Assembly: GCA_001465025.1 (NCBI GenBank)
Contig: LNDO01000064.1
Coordinates: forward strand, 1 to 64,000
Reading direction: 5' to 3'
Origin: Pseudomonas sp. Ga0074129
GTDB lineage: Bacteria > Pseudomonadota > Gammaproteobacteria > Pseudomonadales > Pseudomonadaceae
DNA length: 64,000 nt
Shown here: positions 26,529 to 34,800 of the stretch, piece after piece
Numbering within the stretch: the first letter of the stretch is position 1
Layout of the letters: every line of letters starts with the position of its first letter
Translations under genes and position numbers: made by a program
The notes under the pieces: generated by a model
What the model was told of the DNA's origin: nothing
The model's input: only the letters and a program-made list of their open reading frames with translations
Databases searched by the model: none

Positions 26529-28187
26529 GTGAGCCCGCGTATGCACCCTTTGGCCGGTCAGCCGGCACCTGCTTCCTTGTTGACTGACATCAGCGCGCTG
26601 CTGGCCGCCTACTACGACTTGCAACCCGATCTGAGCGTGGCCAGCCAGCGTGTGGCTTTCGGCACGTCTGGGCATCGCGGTAGCTCATTGGCGCACAGTT
26701 TTAATCAGGCGCATGTGTGGGCCATCAGCCAGGCCATTTGTGATTACCGCGTGGCACAGGGCATCAATGGCCCGCTGTTTATCGGGGCCGATACGCATGC
26801 CTTGTCGCAGCCTGCGCTGGAAAGCGCCATCGAAGTGCTGGCGGCCAATGGCGTGCAAACCATGATCTCGGCGGGCGGTGAGTACACCCCTACACCCGCC
26901 ATCAGCCAGGCGATTCTGGTGTACAACCAGGGCCGCAGCAGCGGCCTGGCTGACGGTATTGTCATCACCCCGTCGCACAATCCGCCGGACAGCGGCGGCT
27001 TCAAGTACAACCCCACAAACGGCGGCCCAGCCGACAGTGACATCACCACCTGGGTGCAGAACCGCGCCAACGCGTTACTGGAAGCCGGCCTGCACGAAGT
27101 CAAACGCATGCACCTGGCGCAGGCGCGGCAGGCGGCCAATGTTCAGGAATACGATTACCTCGGCAGCTATGTGAATGACCTGGGCAATGTCATCGACTTT
27201 GCGCCGATCCGCGCTGCTGGTTTGCGTCTGGGTGTCGATCCGCTGGGCGGCGCTGGCGTGCATTACTGGGGCCGTATCGCCGAGCAGTACGGCCTCAACT
27301 TGCATGTGGTGAGCGAGATTATCGACCCGCAGTTCGCCTTTATGAGCCTGGACTGGGACGGGCAGATCCGCATGGACCCGTCCTCCAGTCATGCCATGCA
27401 GCGTCTGATTGGCCTGAAAAATGGCTATGACATCGCCTTCGCCTGCGACACCGACTACGACCGCCACGGTATTGTTGCGCCGAGCGTTGGCCTGCTGCCG
27501 GCCAACCATTTCCTCAGCGTGGCCATCGATTACCTGTTCCAACACCGTCCGCAGTGGAGCGCCACCGCGGCCGTGGGCAAAACCCTGGTCAGCAGCGCGA
27601 TGATCGACCGTGTGGCTACACGCTTGGGGCGGCCGATGCAGGAAGTGCCGGTAGGTTTCAAATGGTTTGCCAGTGGCTTGTTTGATGGTTCGCTGGGCTT
27701 TGGCGGTGAAGAAAGCGCTGGTGCGACCTTCCTGCGCCGTGATGGCCGGGTCTGGACCACTGACAAAGACGGCATCGCCCTGGCCCTGTTGGCCGCGGAA
27801 ATGACCGCCGTTAGCGGGCGTGATCCAGGTGAGCTGTACCAAGGCCTGAGTGATGAATTCGGCGCGATTTATGCTGATCGCGTCGATGCGCCCGCCACAC
27901 CGGCGCAAAAGAAAACCCTGGGTAAACTTTCGCCCGCGCAGATCAGCAGCCGTGACCTGGCCGGTGACAGCATCACCCAGGTGTTGGATAAGGCACCCGG
28001 CAACGGCGCGGCGATTGGTGGCATCAAGGTGATCAGCGAGGGCGGCTGGTTCGCCGCACGGCCATCGGGCACTGAAGACATTTACAAGATCTACGCCGAG
28101 AGCTTTCGCGATGCGGCGCATTTGCAGCGCATCTTTAGCGAGGCGCAGCAGATCGTCGATGCGGCACTGGCCAGTGCACAAGGCTGA
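26529..28187 (+). CDS. pgm: Phosphoglucomutase (alpha-D-glucose-specific)
   Basis: A 552-aa enzyme interconverting glucose-1-phosphate and glucose-6-phosphate. The active-site serine loop is GTSGHRGSS, with a second signature TPSHNPPDSGGFKYNPTNGG, the metal loop CDTDYDRHG and the sugar-binding GGEESAGA, all as in E. coli Pgm. The GTG at 26529 has GGAG 8 nt upstream; the ATG at 26541 is the alternative. It makes the precursor of UDP-glucose, the donor for the glucan synthase encoded 650 nt downstream on the other strand, a plausible functional pairing. Confidence 0.93.
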   Translation: MSPRMHPLAGQPAPASLLTDISALLAAYYDLQPDLSVASQRVAFGTSGHRGSSLAHSFNQAHVWAISQAICDYRVAQGINGPLFIGADTHALSQPALESAIEVLAANGVQTMISAGGEYTPTPAISQAILVYNQGRSSGLADGIVITPSHNPPDSGGFKYNPTNGGPADSDITTWVQNRANALLEAGLHEVKRMHLAQARQAANVQEYDYLGSYVNDLGNVIDFAPIRAAGLRLGVDPLGGAGVHYWGRIAEQYGLNLHVVSEIIDPQFAFMSLDWDGQIRMDPSSSHAMQRLIGLKNGYDIAFACDTDYDRHGIVAPSVGLLPANHFLSVAIDYLFQHRPQWSATAAVGKTLVSSAMIDRVATRLGRPMQEVPVGFKWFASGLFDGSLGFGGEESAGATFLRRDGRVWTTDKDGIALALLAAEMTAVSGRDPGELYQGLSDEFGAIYADRVDAPATPAQKKTLGKLSPAQISSRDLAGDSITQVLDKAPGNGAAIGGIKVISEGGWFAARPSGTEDIYKIYAESFRDAAHLQRIFSEAQQIVDAALASAQG

Positions 28188-28309
28188 GGTCATCGGTTCG
28201 CTGGCGCACCGACGGCTCAGGTGATGACGCGCAGAATGCCGGAACGCTTGGGAGCCATATCGGCTTCTGTTGTTCCGGCGTGCTGCTATGACTCATCAAG
28301 GAGAACGCC

Positions 28310-28468
28310 ATGAGCCTGGGTACCATTTTATTGATCGTGTTGATTTTGCTATTGGTCGGTGCCATCCCCGCCTGGCCGCATAGCCGAAACTGGGGTTACG
28401 GGCCTACGGGCGGTCTGGGCGTGATCGTTATTGTGCTGGTGGTGTTGCTATTACTGGGCCGCATCTGA
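28310..28468 (+). CDS. DUF3309 small membrane peptide
   Basis: A 52-aa peptide beginning MSLGTILLIVLILLLVGAIP, followed by the conserved WPHSRNWGYGPTGGLG and a second hydrophobic helix ending LLLLGRI. This is the complete DUF3309 pattern. A strong AAGGAG site precedes the ATG. These peptides are widespread in proteobacteria and their function is unknown. Its TGA stop is also the first three bases of a structured repeat. Confidence 0.88.
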   Translation: MSLGTILLIVLILLLVGAIPAWPHSRNWGYGPTGGLGVIVIVLVVLLLLGRI

Positions 28469-28694
28469 CAGGTCGTTGAAAAACTACCTACGTTGGCAAT
28501 ACTGCGTTAAAAACAGGCTCGGCAAGCCGCTGTGGCTAACGCGCTTCAGTGCGACCCCGAAGGGGCGAGTGAAACGAGTAATGCTCATTTACAGCACGTA
28601 AACTCCGCTTCCTCGCCGCTTTGACCAGCCGAAGGCTGTTACTACGTAGCGCCTTGTCTTGCCTGCCTCGCCTACATTTTTCAACGGCCTGTCA
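28466..28694 (+). repeat. Structured extragenic repeat, copy 2 (MITE-like)
   Basis: A 229-nt element whose ends, 28466-28483 (TGACAGGTCGTTGAAAAA) and 28677-28694 (TTTTTCAACGGCCTGTCA), are complementary at 17 of 18 positions. The interior shares with 20425-20590 the blocks CTGCGTTxAAAACAGGCTCGG, TGCTCATTTAC...GTAAACTCCG and TTTGACCAGCC...GGCTGTTACT. It carries an extra segment of roughly 55-60 nt with small hairpins (for example CCCC-GAA-GGGG). The hairpin loop in CAGCC-GAA-GGCTG differs from copy 1 while the stem is kept. Confidence 0.7.
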
Positions 28695-28706
28695 AGGCCT
28701 GCTTGT

Positions 28707-28744
28707 AAAACCTGTGTGCCCATTGCGTGTTGCACGCAATGGGC
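28707..28744 (-). terminator. Terminator of the glucan synthase gene
   Basis: GCCCATTGCGTG (28718-28729) and CACGCAATGGGC (28733-28744) form a perfect 12-bp stem with a TTG loop. Leftward transcription meets TTTT a few bases after it. It lies 95 nt beyond the glucan synthase stop. Confidence 0.65.
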
Positions 28745-28839
28745 GGCCCAGCAGGCTTCAGCCAAAGGCGTAGGGCTGCGCCCCGCGCCCTACGTTACCT
28801 CCCTTCATCTAACCTGCTCGCTGTTGCCGGGCGGTCTTG

Positions 28840-31800
28840 TCACAGCTCAATCCGCAAGCGATGCGTGCCAGGCTCCAACGCCACGTTAAGTGATCCGTCT
28901 GCACACACGAGCGGTTGTTCATCCAGCCACGCCTGGCGAATGCCCTGGCTGCGCTGCATGGGGTTGCTGAGTTCAATCTCATAATGACTCTCGCCCAAGC
29001 GGATCTGCGCAGTGAAGCCTGGCCAGTCGGTAGGGATGCACGGGTTTAGCAGCAGGCAGTGGCCTTCACGGCGAATCCCCAAGAGCCCCTCAACACCGGC
29101 GCGGTACATCCAGCCAGCAGCCCCGGTGTACCACGTCCAGCCGCCACGCCCCACATGCGGGGCCACCGCGTAGACATCAGCCGCCAGAACATAGGGTTCG
29201 ACCTTGTAGCGTTGGCAGGCCTCTGGGCTGTTGCCATGGTTGATCGGGTTGACCAGGTCAAACAGGGCAAATGCCTGATTACCTGAACCCAGTTGGCAGT
29301 AAGCCAAAATCGCCCACATGGCCGCATGGCTGTATTGCCCGCCGTTTTCCCGCAAGCCCGGTGGATAGCCTTTGATGTAGCCGGGCTCCAGCGGTGTTTG
29401 GTCGAACGCCGGGGTGAACAGCAGGGCGATGCCTGCGTCTTCGTCAACTAACTCGCGCTGCAAGGCGGCCATGGCCAGGCGTGCGCGCTGTGGGTCGGCG
29501 CTGGTCGACAACACCGCCCAGGATTGGGCAATGGAGTCGATGCGGCATTCCGTGTTCTGCGCCGAACCCAGCCACGTGCCGTCGTCAAAGGTGGCGCGCC
29601 GATACCACTGGCCATCCCAGGCGTGAGCCTCCAACGCGGCGCGCAGACGTTCGGCATGTGCTTGCCAGCGCGTGGCGCGGGCGCTGTCGCGACCCTCGGC
29701 ATAAGGTGTGAACAAGGCAAGGGTGCGCAGCAGAAACCAGCCCAGCCAGACACTCTCGCCTTTGCCGCGTTCGCCCACGCGGTTCATGCCATCGTTCCAG
29801 TCACCGCCGCCCATCAGGGGTAGGCCGCGCTCGCTGGTCAGCGTCAGGCACTGGTCGAGTGCGCGGGCGCAATGCTCAAAGAGTGAGGCTGGCGCATCGG
29901 CGGGCAGTGGCAGAAAGAAGGCGTCGTGCTCGTCGGCGGCCAATGGCGGGCCGTCCAGAAAGTCCAACATCTCATCAAGAATGGCTGTGTCGCCACTGCT
30001 CTGCAGGTAGTGCGCGGTGGCGTAAGCCAGCCACACACGGTCGTCAGAGATGTGGCTGCGCACGCCTTGGCCAGAGTGCGGCAGCCACCAGTGCTGCACA
30101 TCGCCGTCGATAAACTGACGGCTGGCGGCGCGCAGCAGATGGGCGCGGGTCAGCGCCGGGTTGGCGAAACTCAAGGCCATGCCATCTTGCAGTTGATCGC
30201 GGAAACCATAGGCCCCGCTGGCTTGATAAAACGCCGCGCGCGCCCACACGCGGCACGCCAGGGTTTGATAGAGCAGCCAACCGTTGAGCATGATGTCCAT
30301 GGCGCGGCTCGGCGTTTGCACCTGCACGGCGTTGAGCACGCCTTGCCAGTGCTGTTCGACGCGGGCCAGTTCGGCGTCCAGATCCGCTTGGCGATAGTGC
30401 GTGATCAGTGCGCTGGCTTGCGCGTCGCTGGCACATTGGCCGAGCAGCCAAAGCACTTCAATGCTTTCTCCAGCGTTCAGTTCCACCTGGCATTGCAGCG
30501 CCGCGCATGGGTCCAGGCTGGCGCCCAAGCTGTTGCTCAAGGCTGCCTGGCGACCGAGTGCGGCAGGCTGAGCGAGGCTGCCGTTACGGCCGATAAATTC
30601 GCAACGATCAGCCGTCCAACTGCTTTGTCGGCCGCCCAGGTCGCTGAACGCGCAGCGCTGGTTGAAGGCGATACTCCAGGGGTTTTTGGCAAACAACGCG
30701 CCGGTGCTGCTGTCGCGCTGGCTGACAATAAACGCGGCGCTGGCCGCCCGCGTGCTGCCCAGCACCCATTCGGCATAGGTGCTGACGCTTAACCGCCGTG
30801 GCCGCCCCGAGAGATTATGCAGGGTTAGCCGGGAAATCTTGATTGGGTCATCCAGCGCGACATATTGCAGCAACTGCATGGCGATGCCGCTGGCTTGGTG
30901 GCTGAAGCGGCTGTAGCCAAAGCCATGGCGGGCCTCGTAGTGGCCGCTGTCACGCAGCGGTTGAGCGGTGGGGCTGAACAGCGCCAGGCTGTCCTCGTCA
31001 CGCACATACACCGCCTCGCCGGGCGGGTCGCTTACCGGGTCGTTGGACCACGGCGTGAGTTGGTTTTCCCGGCTGTTGTCGGCCCAGGTGTAGCCGCTGC
31101 CTTCGGCGGACACTTGAAAGCCAAACTGCGCATTGGCGATTACGTTGATCCACGGTGCCGGGGTGTTGCTCCAGGCGTCGAGGCGCACCACGTACTCGCG
31201 GCCATCCCGATCAAACCCGCCCAGGCCATTGGCCAATTCCAGTGGGCTGGGCGGTGTGGCGAGCACGGCCGGGATGGGCTGGGCGCTGTGGTTGAGCGCG
31301 CTGGCGGGCGCTGGGCGGGGGCAAGCGGGCAGGCGCGCTAGTTGCTCGGCAATGGCCCCGCGATGACTCAGCAGCAGCACGCGCGCGGCGGCTTGCAGGT
31401 GTTCACGAAATGCACCACTGAGTAAGTCGGCGCGCAGCACAAACACTGAACCCTGCGCCAATTCGGCATTAAAACGTGGACGTGACTGGCTGCTGCGCAC
31501 GGCCGTTTCGATGGCCACTTGCAAGTCTTGCAGGTAGGACGAGGCATGCTCGTTGATGATGACCAGGTCAACCGCCAGGCGTTTCATGCGCCAGTATTCG
31601 TGGGCGCGCAGCAGTTGTTTGACCTGGGCAATGTCTTCGGCATCGCTGATGCGCAGCAGCACGATCGGCAGGTCGCCGGAAATGCCTTGCGACCACAGCA
31701 TCGACTGGCTTGCCAAACCGCGTAGCAAGCTGGCGGCGGGTGTCCGAAAACGCGCATCCACATACAGAATGGGCGCGGCCAGGCGCTGAAAGTCGGCCGC

Positions 31801-34800
31801 TTCGGCGGCGAGTATGTCGAGGTGGCGTAACTCCACCTGGGCTTGGGTCCAGGCCAGGGTTTTGGCCCGGTCAAAGGCGCTGCGGTCGTGGTGCTTGTCG
31901 ATCAGGTCTAGCAGGGCTTCACGCGTGGGGGCGACCAGTGTCCAGAACGCCACGCGGGCGACTTTGCCCGGCGCGATCAACACCCGCTGGCGCAGCGAGA
32001 AAATCGGGTCGAGAACCGTACCGACGGTGTCGGACAGCGCCTGTCCCTGGCGGATCACCGCAGCGGCATGCAGGGCGCAACTGCGCCCGAGAAAGCGGGC
32101 ACGGTCGGTTTCATATTGCACAGCGGCGCTCTGCTCACCTTCCACCACGGCAAAGTGTGCGGCCCACAGCGGCTGCTCATTGGCGCTGCGCGGGCGTCGC
32201 GAAGCAATCAGGGCGGCAAAGGCTGGCAGGTATTCGGTGACCACAAAGAGTTTGGAAAACGCCGGGTGAGCGCTGTCGCTGGCCGCGCTGGCCAGTACCA
32301 GTTCAGCGTAGGAGGTCAGTTCGATTTCCCGCATGACACGGCCGCTGTTCGTCAGCGAGACGCGGCGTACTTCACCGTCATCCTCACCGGAAACCAGCAC
32401 TTCCAGTGCGGTGCCGAGGGAGCCATCTTGTCGGCTGTAGCTGGCGTAGTCTTCGGCAAACACCACTTCGTCGTAGGGGCTGTGACTGCTGGGTTGGGCA
32501 CCCAGTGACCAGTGCAGGTCATTGTGCATGTCCCAAAGAAAGATAAAGGAGCCATGCGCATCGCGGGTGCTGTCGGCTTGCCAGCGGGTCACGGCGACGT
32601 CGCGCCAGCGGCTGTAACCGCCGCCGCTGGCAGTGAGCATGACGCTGTAGCGGCCGTTGCTGAGCAGGTGGGTGATCGGCGGGCCGCCATTGAAGTGGTT
32701 CAGGCGTCGTTCGCTGTGCAAGGCACAGTCGGCCGCTGCGGCGCAGGCGCTGACTTCTTCGGCGCGCGGATGGGCCACGGCAACATTGCGCGGCATGCGT
32801 TCTTGCAAGAGCCGCTCGCAAGCCTGAATCATCGGCTCGCGGTGAAAGCGCGCGCGCATTTGGCCGTCATGCAGGGCGTTGGCAATGGCCACGATGGTCA
32901 TGCCTTGGTGGTGGGCCATAAAGGTCTGCACGATGGCGAAGGGTTGTTCATCCGGCAGGCGCGTGGGGGTGAAATCCAGCGCTTCATAAAAGCCGTAACG
33001 GCCCAAAGCGCCTAACGCGTCCAGCCGCTGATAGTTGGCCAGCGCGGCGTGTGGGTCGACCATGGTGGCCAGCCCCGTGGCATAGGGCGCGATCACCCGG
33101 TTGGCGGACAGGCCGCGTTTGAGGCCAAGGCCCGGCACGCCGAAGTTGGAATACTGGTAGGTCAGCTCCATGTCGCGGGCGTTGTAGGCTGATTCGGAAA
33201 TCCCCCAGGGGATGTTCAACGACGCGCCATAGGCGGCCTGCCGTGCCACCACCAGGCGGTTGGTCTGCTCCAGCAGGCTACCGGCTGGCGCGCGCATAAC
33301 CAGCGAGGGCATCAGGTATTCGAACATCGACCCCGACCAGGAAATCAGTGCCGAGCCATTGCCCAACGGGGTGGACGTGCGTCCCAGTCGAAACCAGTGA
33401 CGGGTTGAGACATCCCCTTTGGCGATGGCGAACAGGCTGGCCAAGCGTGCTTCCGAGGCGAGCAGGTCGTAGCAACTGCTGTCGAGGTTGTTGTCGGCCA
33501 GGCAGAAGCCAATGGACAGCAGTTTGCGTTCAGGCTCTAACAAAAACGCGAAATCCATGGCCAGGGCCATGGCGCGCGCTTGCGCAGCGGTGCGGCTCAG
33601 GTCGACATGCAGTTGGCTGCGTTGCGTATCTGTGAGTTGCGCATCGTGCAGCAGATCGCCAATCGCCTGGGCGAGTGCTTGCAGCCAAAACTGCAGGTCA
33701 TTCACTTGCTGCTCATCGTCGAGTTGCGCGATGCCGCTGGCCAACAGCGCGGCTTTGTCAGTCAGACGTAGAAGGGTGGGCAGAAGGCTGAGCAGCGGCT
33801 GGCTGCCCTGTAGATCGGTGGCAATTTGTTGCAGCAACTCATCCATCTGGCGGCCGCGCTCGCTGGCAGCGGCGGACATTGTCGCCAGCGTGGCGCAGGC
33901 CAGTTGCAAGTTGTCTTGCAGGCCCTGGCGCGCATCGAGGCTGATGGGGCTGTGCAGCCATTCTTCACAGGCATTGGCCACCACCAGCAGGTGGCCAGCC
34001 AGGTTGCCGCTGTCAACTGAGGACACGTAAGCCGGTGCCAGTGGGTGCAAGTTCTGGGTGTCGTACCAGTTGTAGAAGTGCCCGCGATAACGCGGCAATT
34101 GCGCCATGACTGTCAGTGTGGCGTGCAGGCGGTCGAGGCTGCGCTGGGTGCCGATCCAGCCGAAGTCACGCGCGGCAATGGCGCAGAGCAGGTACAGGCC
34201 CATGTTGGTCGGTGAGGTGCGGTGGGCAATAACGGGTTTGGGATCATCCTGAAAATTATCCGGTGGCAGTTGGTTGTCTGCGGGGGTGACGAAGGTTTCG
34301 AAGAAGCGCCAGGTGCGGCGCGCGATCAGGCGCAGTTCGACGGTTTGCGCAGGCTCGATAACCAAGCGTTTGCTTGCGGCTGGCGAACGGCTGACCCACA
34401 GCGCAATGGCGGGCGCGCTGAGCCAAAGTACGGCAAAGGGCAGTATCAGCGGCCAATTGGCAGGTGAGACGAGCAGGGCCGCAGCGCCTATCAGCAGACC
34501 GAGTACGGTACCGCCGGCCATGCCACGGTAAAAACCGGGCAACTTAAGCCGTGGGCTGATGGCGGCTTGTGCTGCGGTGGTCCATTCCAACAGGTGGCGA
34601 CGGCTGATCAGCAGGCGATACAAGGTGCGACTGATCGCATCGAGCATCCGCCAGCTTTGGTCGGCAAGGAAACTCAGGTCGAGGGCGCAGTGCTGCACGG
34701 CCAGTAACAGGTCGTCACGCAGGGTGCCCAGGTGGCTGCGCCAGCGAATTCCGGCACGCGCCGGCAGCAGGCCGAAGCACAGCGGCAGCAACGCCGGAAT

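Noticed and set aside
26922-26927. TGTACA inside pgm and a few other coding regions
   Set aside because: Single copies within codons, without a spaced partner or promoter position; expected by chance.
27075-28193. Leftward open frame opposite pgm
   Set aside because: Shadow; pgm motifs are intact on the other strand.
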